Shown: piece after piece, positions 19,501 through 26,270 of the stretch
Position numbering within the stretch: the stretch's first letter is position 1
Layout: each line of letters starts with the position of its first letter
DNA from: a virus
IMG/VR virus record: IMGVR_UViG_3300028393_000109
Span: 1-44,817 of that record
DNA: 44,817 nucleotides
Direction: 5' to 3' (one strand)
The notes under the pieces: model-generated
Database searches by the model: none
Seen by the model: only the letters and a program-made list of their open reading frames with translations
Told to the model about the DNA's origin: nothing
Position numbers and translations under genes: made by a program

Positions 19501-20133
19501 ATTATTAACAACATCTTGCAATGTGCTTGCTGATGGCGGTATATCTTGAGCCGTTATAAATGGATGAACACCATCCTCACCGTCGTTCGTTAGGTCTGAT
19601 GTTTTTGTAGGAATCTGGTCATACTTATCCAGTACAAGAGATATGATATAGTCATTATCTTCTTTAATGAATCCATTACCATCTATAAATGTAAGGCTAA
19701 CATTAAAAAAGTTTGGCTCTGGAAGGTATACCTCAACACCAGTTATTTTATATAATCCAAACAAGTTAGTATTGCTTCCCTTAGATATGACAACCTTAGA
19801 TCCGTTAAGGAAGTTTATATACTCACTAACAATATTTCCTTTAAGGCTAGTATTACTAAGCAAGAATGTGCTTATATCAGAGAAGTTTACTTGTGGACCT
19901 ATCTCTGTTATAAATGATATCGTACCAGGTCTTCTAGTCTCTAAAGGATCAAGAGTCTGGTATGTGTATCCTAAAGAATTTCCAGAATTTATTACCTGAT
20001 TATGATTGAAATAATCAGCAACATTATCTGGACTAAAATTCTTTGTCGCATTATAGTTCTGTGCGTCGGATCCTATCCATCTATCATTACCCTTGACATT
20101 AGTATCAAGACTATATATACTTATTTTTGTCAT
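16507..20133 (-). CDS. Large tail fibre / receptor-binding protein
   Basis: A 1208-residue protein. The N-terminus MTKISIYSLDTNVKGNDRWI, then GSDAQNYNATKNF, is shared in pattern with the 305-residue fibre at 22808-23725 and probably attaches both to the tail. The shaft is modular: LQQVTDLGNATTNNIVL and LQQVTDVGNTTTTAIIL units, and ATTEDVG/ATTSDIP linkers. A long Thr/Ser/Gly-rich region and a beta C-terminus (FVAGTTYWIGIHSSS) that looks like a sugar-binding jelly roll follow. This protein likely sets host range. The N-terminus overlaps the u-spanin gene by 23 bases. Confidence 0.8.
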   Translation of the reverse strand: MTKISIYSLDTNVKGNDRWIGSDAQNYNATKNFSPDNVADYFNHNQVINSGNSLGYTYQTLDPLETRRPGTISFITEIGPQVNFSDISTFLLSNTSLKGNIVSEYINFLNGSKVVISKGSNTNLFGLYKITGVEVYLPEPNFFNVSLTFIDGNGFIKEDNDYIISLVLDKYDQIPTKTSDLTNDGEDGVHPFITAQDIPPSASTLQDVVNNGNGIYNYGGLGHADIQSTNFSNNRTLYLNNNSYPTIRLVDNGNASHNLTIDLDTLNLNGTLYNWSSIVSGMPQNLQQVTDLGNATTNNIVLNSYPGKYTNYTVQNTLEDLGLFGTLSSDIDEDYSSYYAGYGFGINASLNTLSKFIGGYESTFNLYSQDTANSNYTGGITLDATDGAGSGFIEIQNNLPRSGKLKVTKLNNNITLQFPNKPTGEYIIATTEDVGVIPTLQQVTDVGNTTTTAIILTSVDTQGYLDSYDFEWSTNDGTPYNYQLFYYTPYVGLTYEMYSNDDNYGYNIGLRSDGSIFTSDVLNGYQSYLYPGLLTLNSPISNVNLDTQSLSFFNGSNQSELTWEKLRINKGTLKTDLLTNDITLEFPNKTAGTYTIATTSDIPSFTPAALTKTNDTNVTLTLGGTPSTALLQGVSLTLGWTGTLADSRIASAATWNAKQNAITTGTTSQYFRGDLSLATFPTIPTVGTWGALNYPTWTTGTPFVKMTAAGTFALDTNTYLTGITSSQVTTALGYTPVTNARTLTINGVGYDLTADRSWTIPTFTSPLTTKGDIFTYNSTNTRLPVGLDTQMLVADSTTATGLKWAAQPAATPTGYYGAFEDNTIQTAAAINTPYAMKLGITDLSNGVTIVSDGSNLTRITIANTGVYNIQFSAQFDRTNSGTDSVDIWLRKNGVDVPGSGGKIVLAGGATASQIIATWNYVLNTVGGDYYQLMWSTPDTHVRLLYEAAQTSPFAHPIIPSVILTVTQQSGIMAGTGLTAINSLTGAVQTLTTGTTGTDFAIVDSGTDHKFNLPTASATNRGALSSTDWSSFNNRLLGVHTLKTLSSGQSTSLSINGAGLTTTIGVSNRIYLIPYIPNVSFTCSSLFTYVSTLLLSANARILIYSDVSGVPTTKLYESTNLDCSTIGTKTATTAFSFVAGTTYWIGIHSSSTPTYYAYNIAQLLPISISTTGTNPYSSYASNQTFGSAPTTLTGASLNTTIIPYVGITF

Positions 20134-20593
20134 ATACTCTGTATGCTGTATAGCATGCTGCGATTAATAATAATATCCACCAATAAGATAATATACTTTC
20201 TTTTTTGTCTGTATCCTTCTGAGCAACCTCTATCTGAGTTTGAGACTGAGTCTTGTCAGTCGTTACGACTGCGTTATGTCGTTTTTCAGACACTTTCTCT
20301 GTTGTTTGAGTACTTATGTTGTTCTTATGTTTTTTGATCCTTAAAACAGCGTTTTTAAATACTTTATTATCGTACATAAAAGGTTTTGTTGTGTCTATAG
20401 GAGTTATCTCAATTTCAGAGGTTGTAGACGTATCTATAATCCTTGTATTTGAGTCTGTGTTTATAGCTATAGATGAAGTATCTATAGTCTTTGTTTCTGT
20501 TAATTGTTTAATGTCTTCTGTGATATGACTCTTTTGAACCTTTCTAGATCCACAAGAAACAATTAATAATGATAATAGTATATATTTATTCAT
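20111..20593 (-). CDS. Unimolecular spanin (u-spanin) candidate
   Basis: With the second Met as start (20591-20593) the protein has 160 residues. It shows an N-terminal lipoprotein signal with Cys at about residue 14 (MNKYILLSLLIVSCGSRK), and a Ser/Thr/Lys-rich periplasmic middle. A C-terminal membrane segment (YWWILLLIAACYTAYRVY) is followed by a short basic tail. A lipid anchor in the outer membrane plus a C-terminal inner-membrane helix is the defining layout of u-spanins such as T1 gp11. These join the two membranes in the last lysis step. It overlaps the endolysin end by 8 bases. The upstream Met at 20608 would hide the signal, so I reject it. Confidence 0.8.
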   Translation of the reverse strand: MNKYILLSLLIVSCGSRKVQKSHITEDIKQLTETKTIDTSSIAINTDSNTRIIDTSTTSEIEITPIDTTKPFMYDNKVFKNAVLRIKKHKNNISTQTTEKVSEKRHNAVVTTDKTQSQTQIEVAQKDTDKKESILSYWWILLLIAACYTAYRVYDKNKYI

Positions 20594-21104
20594 GAAATTT
20601 AAAATCATTAAGTCTATTTAACCACCCCTTTATAAATTTTGATTGGCTTGGATTATTTTTTACAATATCATTTAAAAATTTAACCCTAGCATTAAACAAA
20701 CTTGTGAATAATTCTTTTTGATTTGCTTGATTAAGATGACTAAGTGTTATCGCTCCGACCTTACCATCATCTTCTAATCCTAACAATCTTTGAGGTATTA
20801 CAACACCCCATTTGCCAGATCCCCAAACCCAATCAACCAATATTTCCGCTATAGATTGATTGTTTATCTTGTCTGCCTGCCATATATCCCAGTATTTTTT
20901 CAGAACAAACTTAAAATCATCTCTGTTTAGAAGTTTTATATCTGCATCGTCTATATGACCATCATGGTTTTTATCATATCCAACCTGCTTCCAGGTAGAT
21001 ATTGTAACCCCCATGTTAGTAGATCCACCCTTGTCTGTTGGATCATTAACATAACCACCTTCCCACTTAGCTATTATTGGTGCCAACAATTTTATATCTG
21101 CCAT
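20586..21104 (-). CDS. Endolysin, GH108 family with C-terminal PG-binding-3 domain
   Basis: A 172-residue murein hydrolase that cuts cell-wall glycan at the end of infection. The N-terminal GH108 motif is KWEGGYVNDPTDKGGSTNMG with the expected catalytic Glu at residue 15. An Asp-rich loop (DKNHDGHIDDADI) looks able to bind calcium. The second half (VDWVWGSGKWGVVIPQRLLG) matches the PG-binding-3 domain that normally follows GH108. There is no signal peptide, so it should need the holin. It lies between holin and u-spanin, overlapping both. Confidence 0.92.
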   Translation of the reverse strand: MADIKLLAPIIAKWEGGYVNDPTDKGGSTNMGVTISTWKQVGYDKNHDGHIDDADIKLLNRDDFKFVLKKYWDIWQADKINNQSIAEILVDWVWGSGKWGVVIPQRLLGLEDDGKVGAITLSHLNQANQKELFTSLFNARVKFLNDIVKNNPSQSKFIKGWLNRLNDFKFHE

Positions 21105-21298
21105 TATTTTTTAAATATTTTTTCAAATGCAGTAGCGGTTAAAGCCGTTCCTGCCAATGCGGTTACTGCTTGTATTAGTATGTCCGTGTGAAATATAAAC
21201 ATGGCTACTATTAATGATATACTACTAATGATCCCTATAAATCTTTTAGAACTATCAGGGCTTTCAGAGTTTAATAATGACTTGAAATAATTAATCAT
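21104..21298 (-). CDS. Holin-like protein with two membrane segments
   Basis: A 64-residue protein with two hydrophobic helices (FIGIISSISLIVAMFIF and ILIQAVTALAGTALTATAF) and a basic end (EKIFKK). Its stop overlaps the endolysin start by one base (TAATG). Size, topology and position fit a class II-like holin. An additional 53-residue membrane protein lies just upstream, so which one makes the lethal hole is not settled. Confidence 0.75.
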   Translation of the reverse strand: MINYFKSLLNSESPDSSKRFIGIISSISLIVAMFIFHTDILIQAVTALAGTALTATAFEKIFKK

Positions 21299-21452
21299 CC
21301 TTACCGTTTTTTCTATCTATTAGTTTCCAAACAGTATATATTATCGATACTATTAAAAGTACAAATCTTAAAAATGTTTCACCTTGTGATGAAAGTGATA
21401 AGAAAAAAGCTGAAGAGTTTAATAAATATAATCTCAAATCGTTATGTGTCAT
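21291..21452 (-). CDS. Small membrane protein of the lysis cassette
   Basis: The frame from ATG at 21450-21452 to TAA at 21291-21293 gives 53 residues: MTHNDLRLYLLNSSAFFLSL, then a membrane segment FVLLIVSIIYTVWKLI and a basic tail. It overlaps the holin-like start by 8 bases and abuts the virion gene upstream by one base. It may be a second holin, an antiholin or an accessory lysis protein. Confidence 0.6.
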   Translation of the reverse strand: MTHNDLRLYLLNSSAFFLSLSSQGETFLRFVLLIVSIIYTVWKLIDRKNGKDD

Positions 21453-21453
21453 A

Positions 21454-21930
21454 TTACCAAAGAGCAATTAAATATGATATTGCAGTTTCTGACTCAAGAA
21501 CTCTTAATGCTTGAACTGGAAGTATCATGCTAGCATTTTGATCTCCAGCAGCAGAAAACGTAACAATGTCTCCGCCAACAGTTAATATTTGTAAATTACC
21601 AAATTGATTACCTGGAATATAAATAGAAAACCCTTCGTTAGGTGTTGGCACGTATAATGTATATGGAAAACCTCCTGCGGATGTCAAATCAGAAGACAAG
21701 ACTAATGTATGTTGATCTATAAAACCAGTCACAGTAGCTAAAGTATTATCACATATAATCGTGTTTCCAATTAAGTTGGTAGTAAATACATTGTTGTTAT
21801 CTACTAATAGGTTTGCAGCTGATGCACTTGACACTCCTGATAGACCTGCATTAGCAGGGTTTGGCATATTAACAGTATCGCTTTGAATAATTGGAGTGGC
21901 TCTACCGTAATGCGTTTTTAAATATTGCAT
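21454..21930 (-). CDS. Virion-region beta-rich protein
   Basis: A 158-residue protein (MQYLKTHYGRATPIIQSDTV), Ala/Asn/Thr-rich and beta-rich. It includes GFSIYIPGNQFGNLQILTVG and resembles small head-decoration or tail structural proteins. It has no membrane segment. It lies between the small virion-protein cluster and the lysis genes and is read in the same direction. Function is inferred from context only. Confidence 0.6.
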   Translation of the reverse strand: MQYLKTHYGRATPIIQSDTVNMPNPANAGLSGVSSASAANLLVDNNNVFTTNLIGNTIICDNTLATVTGFIDQHTLVLSSDLTSAGGFPYTLYVPTPNEGFSIYIPGNQFGNLQILTVGGDIVTFSAAGDQNASMILPVQALRVLESETAISYLIALW

Positions 21931-21934
21931 GTTT

Positions 21935-22090
21935 TTATAATATTTTGTTTATTAATAAATTTGGATTATTCAAAGCTTCTTTTCTTTTAGAACATCCACA
22001 GTCTTTTCCTGTTTTTTTAGCAACATAATCAACAGCAGCTTTAATTCCTGTAGCCTTAGTTACGCTCTCAATTCTATCTCCTAGTTTCAT
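21935..22090 (-). CDS. 51-residue protein with CxC motif
   Basis: The frame runs from ATG at 22088-22090 to TAA at 21935-21937: MKLGDRIESVTKATGIKAAV, then DCGCSKRKEALNNPNL. The CGC-SKRKEALN segment recurs in small proteins of Bacteroidota phages and could bind metal or contact DNA. Its ATG overlaps the preceding stop (TAATG), so it is coupled to the next three genes. Confidence 0.65.
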   Translation of the reverse strand: MKLGDRIESVTKATGIKAAVDYVAKKTGKDCGCSKRKEALNNPNLLINKIL

Positions 22091-22269
22091 TATTTTCTTT
22101 TTTTAGCAATCAACATTTTAACGTTAGATACAGCTCTTTCTTTAGCCATCTCTTTAGGGCTCTCAGATGATTCTTTACCAGTCTTAGTCTCCATAGATAG
22201 GTGTTTGTTCATTATGGTTGATTTAGTTTTTAAACCACCACCAGACATTACGGTCATAAAGTTTTTCAT
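22090..22269 (-). CDS. 59-residue basic small virion-type protein
   Basis: The frame from ATG 22267-22269 to TAA 22090-22092 begins MKNFMTVMSGGGLKTKSTIM and ends in a Lys/Arg-rich helix (NVKMLIAKKRK). It is joined to its neighbours on both sides by one-base TAATG overlaps. Family not recognised. The basic charge and place among similar tiny proteins suggest packaging with DNA in the head. Confidence 0.6.
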   Translation of the reverse strand: MKNFMTVMSGGGLKTKSTIMNKHLSMETKTGKESSESPKEMAKERAVSNVKMLIAKKRK

Positions 22270-22436
22270 TATTTCTTTACTACTTTTTTAAGGTTAGGAT
22301 TAGCTTTCTTTGCAGCAGGTGATGCAGATCTTGCTCCAGCAGCTAATATAGCTGACGCGTTCTTCATTGGTACTCCTTGTTTCTTTGAGATAGCTACAGC
22401 AGCAGCCTTGAACCCCATTCCTTTTTTTTCTTTCAT
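22269..22436 (-). CDS. 55-residue Ala/Lys-rich histone-tail-like protein
   Basis: The frame from ATG 22434-22436 to TAA 22269-22271 begins MKEKKGMGFKAAAVAISKKQ and ends PAAKKANPNLKKVVKK. The high Ala, Lys and Pro content resembles histone tails and internal DNA-condensing virion proteins. It is the first of three genes chained by TAATG overlaps. A 49-base gap separates it from the gene before. Confidence 0.6.
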   Translation of the reverse strand: MKEKKGMGFKAAAVAISKKQGVPMKNASAILAAGARSASPAAKKANPNLKKVVKK

Positions 22437-22485
22437 TTTGTTTTAGTTTTATGTTTAATTTAATATTTTTAAACCTTTACTCAAA

Positions 22486-22632
22486 TTATCTAAAGCCCAT
22501 AATGGCTGTAAATTTGTATAATGGTTTAATCTTATTACCAGGGTGTTCATCTTTATAACTAGCAACTCCCTTTGCATTTAATCCACCCTTAGCATCCTTA
22601 CCTTCTTTTCTTGTCCAAGCAGCTGTCTTCAT
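22486..22632 (-). CDS. DUF6321-like small protein
   Basis: The frame runs from ATG 22630-22632 to TAA 22486-22488, 48 residues: MKTAAWTRKEGKDAKGGLNA, then KGVASYKDEHPGNKIKP. The AWTRKEGK..KGGLNAKG pattern is that of DUF6321 proteins, widespread in large phages and of unknown role. Start and upstream stop share ATGA. Confidence 0.7.
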   Translation of the reverse strand: MKTAAWTRKEGKDAKGGLNAKGVASYKDEHPGNKIKPLYKFTAIMGFR

Positions 22633-22805
22633 TTCTTTACGTTTCCTTTAAGGTAAGACATTTTACCATTCATGGATGACTTTCCTTCGTACTTCTTAGC
22701 GTTAGAAAGTGCGATTGCAATTGCTTGCTTCTGAGGCTTGCCAGACTTAATCTCTGTCTTAATATTCTCAGATATAACCTTCTTGGAACTTCCTTTTTTT
22801 AACAT
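22629..22805 (-). CDS. DUF6496-like small basic protein
   Basis: A 58-residue protein beginning MLKKGSSKKVISENIKTEIK. KSGKPQKQAIAIALSNAKK matches the core of DUF6496-type phage proteins. The Met at 22803-22805 is chosen because longer starts run into the fibre gene, which stops at 22808. It is coupled to the next gene by ATGA. Confidence 0.7.
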   Translation of the reverse strand: MLKKGSSKKVISENIKTEIKSGKPQKQAIAIALSNAKKYEGKSSMNGKMSYLKGNVKK

Positions 22806-22807
22806 AA

Positions 22808-23725
22808 TTATAGCCTTACAGCCCCTATTGAGTTTGTTGTTTGATCGTGGTATAAGTATGTGCAATTTGTAGAACCTCCGTTAGCTATGGTTATAGCAGT
22901 AGAAGCAGTAGCATAATCTAAATATGAAGGCATTGTATCATTTGAAAATATTGTTGCTCCTGATATTCCATTCCCAGAACCTGCACTGTTTCCAAAAGCA
23001 TTAATATTATCTCCCGCGTTACCTTGAGCCGAAAATACCCCAAATGCATTAATGTTATTCCCTGTATTGTTTTTTGCTGTTTCTGTTCCAAAAGCATTTA
23101 TATTATACCCAGTGTTACTTTGAACAGATTTTGATCCTAAAGCATTTACACTTTCGCCAGTATTGTAAGAAGCAGACTGTAATCCAAATGCATTAACACT
23201 ACTTCCAGTGTTGTTTATTCCTGCATTATTTCCAAAAGCATTAACATTTGTACCAGTGCTACCCTCTCCAGCACCTGTCCCTTGAAAGTTATTTCCATCA
23301 ACTAAATCGTGACCATTATCCAATACTTGTTGTAATGTAGTAGTTTCTACTAATGCAATATGACCATTAGTGTCAGGAAAAATATATGTCCTGCTATCCG
23401 TGTTAGCTGTCGCATCTAACGTAACATCAAAATTATCTTTCTTAAATGACATGTATCCAGTAGCACTCGATGCTATAAGTACTTTTTGATTAGGCGAAGC
23501 AGCTCCTCTTATCTCAAGTCTATTATTATCAAGAGTCATCTCTCCATATCCGTACAGTGTAGGATCGTAAATCTTAAGCTTAGTAACACTTGTCTCAAGA
23601 CCAATAGCGAACATGTCTTGTATCATGAAATTCTTAGTAGCATCTGAATGGTGTATATCAGTTCCAATCAATATATCATCACCTTGTGGAGAAGATATCG
23701 AAGGGTAAACACTTATTTTTGTCAT
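22808..23725 (-). CDS. Tail fibre with hep/hag-like repeats
   Basis: A 305-residue protein. The N-terminus (MTKISVYPSISSPQGDDILI) matches the start of the 1208-residue fibre, so both probably use the same anchor. TLQQVLDNGHD also mirrors that protein. From about residue 155 to 250 a near-perfect ~17-residue repeat occurs about five times, with core NTGxxVNAFGxxSA. This resembles the left-handed beta-roll of YadA-head/hep-hag adhesins and would form a trimeric knob or shaft. A short C-terminal domain follows. It is read from the divergent promoter at 23718-23758. Confidence 0.75.
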   Translation of the reverse strand: MTKISVYPSISSPQGDDILIGTDIHHSDATKNFMIQDMFAIGLETSVTKLKIYDPTLYGYGEMTLDNNRLEIRGAASPNQKVLIASSATGYMSFKKDNFDVTLDATANTDSRTYIFPDTNGHIALVETTTLQQVLDNGHDLVDGNNFQGTGAGEGSTGTNVNAFGNNAGINNTGSSVNAFGLQSASYNTGESVNALGSKSVQSNTGYNINAFGTETAKNNTGNNINAFGVFSAQGNAGDNINAFGNSAGSGNGISGATIFSNDTMPSYLDYATASTAITIANGGSTNCTYLYHDQTTNSIGAVRL

Positions 23726-23758
23726 CTTAGTTTTCTTTTATTTATCTTTGCAAAGATA
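23718..23758. promoter_or_regulatory. Divergent promoters with fused -7 boxes
   Basis: A perfect 18-base palindrome at 23742-23759 consists of TATCTTTG (plus strand, 23743-23750) joined to CAAAGATA, which is TATCTTTG on the minus strand (23751-23758). For the plus-strand start, TTTG at 23718-23721 lies 21 bases upstream, a full Bacteroidota promoter. The minus-strand -33 is weaker (TTG about 22 bases away). The promoters drive the winged-helix-like gene (plus) and the fibre gene (minus). Confidence 0.75.
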
Positions 23759-23772
23759 ATAATTAAATTTAT

Positions 23773-24258
23773 ATGAAAATCAAGAAGATTATAACTAAAA
23801 CCTACTATCGTAGAACACCTGAACATGACTGGCTGAAATATTTCAGAGTTGTTCGGTTCTGGGTTCGTGAAACCTACGGTATAAAATACGCAGAGCTTGA
23901 GATGCTACTATTCCTTTACGGAGAGAACCTATTCACTAGACGAGACTTTGACGATTATCAGAAAATAATGGGATGGAACATAGAGAGATTCAATGGACTT
24001 GTAACAGATGGATGGGTTATAAAATGGAGAGAACGTCATGCCAGAACCGAGTCAGATCTTTACACACTATCATTCAAGGCAAAACGTATAATGAACGCGT
24101 TCTACAAGAAGCTTAGCGGAGATGATGTAATATCAGAGAACCCTAACAAGAACCCTATATTCAAAAAAAATACCTCTACACAGTATAAATCGTATAGAGG
24201 CATGATTATTAAAATGAATGATGCTATAAGACAACGACAACGTCACGTTCAAGAATGA
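23773..24258 (+). CDS. Predicted winged-helix DNA-binding protein (MarR-like)
   Basis: A 161-residue basic protein. Residues 38-118 read like a winged helix: a helix AELEMLLFLYGENLFTRRDF, a recognition-helix region (WNIERFNGLVTDGWVIKWRE), then a wing with DLYTLSFKAKRIMNAFYKKL. The C-terminus is Lys/Arg-rich. It is the only plus-strand gene between 7 and 28 kb other than the moron-like one, divergent from a fibre gene over a palindromic promoter. Its 3' end overlaps groES antisense by 35 bases. A late-gene regulator that binds its own promoter is plausible. The MarR link is by eye and not certain. Confidence 0.6.
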   Translation: MKIKKIITKTYYRRTPEHDWLKYFRVVRFWVRETYGIKYAELEMLLFLYGENLFTRRDFDDYQKIMGWNIERFNGLVTDGWVIKWRERHARTESDLYTLSFKAKRIMNAFYKKLSGDDVISENPNKNPIFKKNTSTQYKSYRGMIIKMNDAIRQRQRHVQE

Positions 24259-24481
24259 TCGTGACGAGTCTGTCCTCTATTAAAACACTATATCCAGACC
24301 TTTTGTCATAGTATATAACGTCCCCATCATTTATAACAGATACATCTGTTCCAACCTTTATAACGGTTGCTTTCTTATAACGCATATCATCTGCGTCTGT
24401 ACCTGACAGCATCAATCCAGATGCTGTCTTCAGTTGCTCCTCTATCGGATCTACTAGAATATATTTTGCGATTGGTTTCAT
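24224..24481 (-). CDS. groES: Phage co-chaperonin GroES (Cpn10)
   Basis: An 85-residue protein slightly shorter than bacterial GroES (about 95). It has the first strand (KYILVDPIEEQLKTASGLML), a mobile loop ending around GTDADDMRY, then KATVIKVGTD, INDGDVIYYDKRSGYSVLIE and a final strand LVTIILERDVVVV. It caps the GroEL chamber. It is the third gene after groEL, 2 bases past the 60-codon ORF, so order is groEL-orf-groES, the reverse of most bacteria. The mobile loop lacks the usual IVL signature in a clear form; GLML may replace it. Confidence 0.9.
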   Translation of the reverse strand: MKPIAKYILVDPIEEQLKTASGLMLSGTDADDMRYKKATVIKVGTDVSVINDGDVIYYDKRSGYSVLIEDRLVTIILERDVVVVL

Positions 24482-24483
24482 AT

Positions 24484-24666
24484 CTAATTGTTTTCAAATT
24501 GTTCTTTAACAAAATCTAATAAACCCCCCATGGTTTCAAAAACATAAGGAATTGGAGTTGCTTGACCATTATAATTCCATTCTCTTAAATATACTTGATA
24601 GCCATTTCTAGCCTTTTCTATTATAACTTTATTTATGTCTACTTCTATTACATTTATTTTTCCCAT
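24484..24666 (-). CDS. 60-residue protein between groEL and groES
   Basis: MGKINVIEVDINKVIIEKAR, then NGYQVYLREW and YVFETMGGLLDFVKEQFENN. An alpha/beta mini-protein with an acidic end. Its ATG shares one base with the groEL stop (TAATG) and its stop is 2 bases before groES, so all three should be made together. No known family; an adaptor or regulator of the phage chaperonin is a reasonable guess from position. Confidence 0.65.
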   Translation of the reverse strand: MGKINVIEVDINKVIIEKARNGYQVYLREWNYNGQATPIPYVFETMGGLLDFVKEQFENN

Positions 24667-26270
24667 TATGCTCTTGCTATTGTTATAATTGCGTTTGTAC
24701 TTAAAATAGTTGTGGCAACACTCACCGCGTTCTTTAACGCGTTATTGGTAACCTTAAGCGGATCAATGATCCCCATCTTGAACATGTCACCATACACCTC
24801 GTGCTTAACGTCATAACCATGGTTACCACCCTCAGCCAATGCCATTATCTCGAATCCATCCTTACCAGCATTAGTTATGATCTGCAATAATGGAGTCTCA
24901 ATAGCTCTTGACATTATCTGGCGTGCAACATACTCATTGTTACTAAGCATATCAAACGTCTCGTCTGTTTGTGCACTTATCTTATCTGCGATATTGAACA
25001 GAGCCAAACCACCACCTGGCAGAATGCCCTCCTCTAGTGCAGATCTTACAGCACACACAGCATCATCAACTCTATCGTATCTCTCCTTCTGCTCAATGTC
25101 TGAGTTACCACCAACATATATAACACCAACACCACCAGTTAAGGACGCGATACGCTCCTTTACAGCCTCTCTCTCGGACTTTCTCTTGGAAAGGTTATGT
25201 TGCACCCACAGCTGCTCAACTCGCTCCTTAATTTCGTCGTTTGCAATCTCTGATCTAACTATAACGGTCTTATCTCTATCCACAATGATCCTATCCGCCT
25301 TACCAAGGTGCTCCATCTTGATTAGACTCAAGTCATCTCCAGTCTGCTCGCTGAAGTACTTCGCCCCAACAGCCAATGCAATATCAGCCATAAGCTCCTG
25401 TTGCTTGTACCCAAACTGTGGTGGCATGATGTTACAAAGCTTAAGATTGTTCTGTGCCACATTCGCTGCAAGCGTGTTAACCACATTGCTCGTGCATGGC
25501 CCAATGATCAAAAGCTTCTTATTATCATTAATGATAGGCTTCAAAATATTCTCAATCGATAGTATGTTGCTTATCTCCTGGTCTGTGACCAAGACATACA
25601 CATCATCCATGATGCACTCGTCCTTCTTAAAGTCATTAACGAACAGCTTGCTCGTGTATCCTCTAGCTATCTTTATCCCGTTGGTCACCTCAGAGTATGT
25701 GTCAGCAGTTTGTGAGTTCTCTATCGTAACAATACCATCCCTTCCGACCTTCTGGTACGCGTCAGCGATAATCCTTCCAAGCTCTTTGTCGTTATTAGCA
25801 GATATAGCAGCAACATCTCTCAAGGTGTTTCCTTTTACCTTACGACTCATTCTCTTAAGGTCAGCAAGCACCTCATCAGTTACAAGGTTCATATATCGAA
25901 TAACCTCAGTAACGTTATGTCTCTCTGTTAGAAGCTCCATACCGATCCTAACAATAGCCTCTGTCAAGACAATAGCAGTGGTCGTACCATCTCCAGCACT
26001 CGATGCTGTACGATCAGCAGCCTCCTTCATCATCTTAACCGCTAGGTTCTCAACTGGGTTGACTAGGTCAATGCTCTTAGCAACCGTTACACCATCCTTA
26101 GTAACCGTGATTCCATGTGTGTGGTTCCTTGACTCTATAAGAACAGTGTTTCCTCTTGGTCCCAACGTGCTCTTAACAGCCTTTGCAATGGTAGTGATAC
26201 CATTTATTAATAGCTCACGACCTTCTTGGTCGAAGACTAACTCCTTAGGGGAGTACATGTAGTTTTCCAT
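24666..26270 (-). CDS. groEL: Phage chaperonin GroEL (Cpn60)
   Basis: A 534-residue group I chaperonin aligning end to end with E. coli GroEL. ATP site: TLGPRGNTV (35-43), KDGVTVAKSI (58-67), AGDGTTTAIVL (92-102), hydrolytic Asp in RVDDAV (D403), and GILPGGG (415-421). The equatorial and intermediate domains are well kept. The apical substrate helices are changed: SNVVNTLAANVAQNN (261-275) replaces the hydrophobic groove of host GroEL. The Gly-Gly-Met tail is missing; the protein ends ITIARA. G+C looks higher than in neighbours. It likely folds phage virion proteins. Confidence 0.97.
   Translation of the reverse strand: MENYMYSPKELVFDQEGRELLINGITTIAKAVKSTLGPRGNTVLIESRNHTHGITVTKDGVTVAKSIDLVNPVENLAVKMMKEAADRTASSAGDGTTTAIVLTEAIVRIGMELLTERHNVTEVIRYMNLVTDEVLADLKRMSRKVKGNTLRDVAAISANNDKELGRIIADAYQKVGRDGIVTIENSQTADTYSEVTNGIKIARGYTSKLFVNDFKKDECIMDDVYVLVTDQEISNILSIENILKPIINDNKKLLIIGPCTSNVVNTLAANVAQNNLKLCNIMPPQFGYKQQELMADIALAVGAKYFSEQTGDDLSLIKMEHLGKADRIIVDRDKTVIVRSEIANDEIKERVEQLWVQHNLSKRKSEREAVKERIASLTGGVGVIYVGGNSDIEQKERYDRVDDAVCAVRSALEEGILPGGGLALFNIADKISAQTDETFDMLSNNEYVARQIMSRAIETPLLQIITNAGKDGFEIMALAEGGNHGYDVKHEVYGDMFKMGIIDPLKVTNNALKNAVSVATTILSTNAIITIARA

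Noticed and set aside
24877-26262. 461-codon open frame antisense to groEL
   Set aside because: It is the shadow of the highly conserved groEL gene on the other strand; its composition reflects reverse-complemented groEL codons and it has no leader or promoter.
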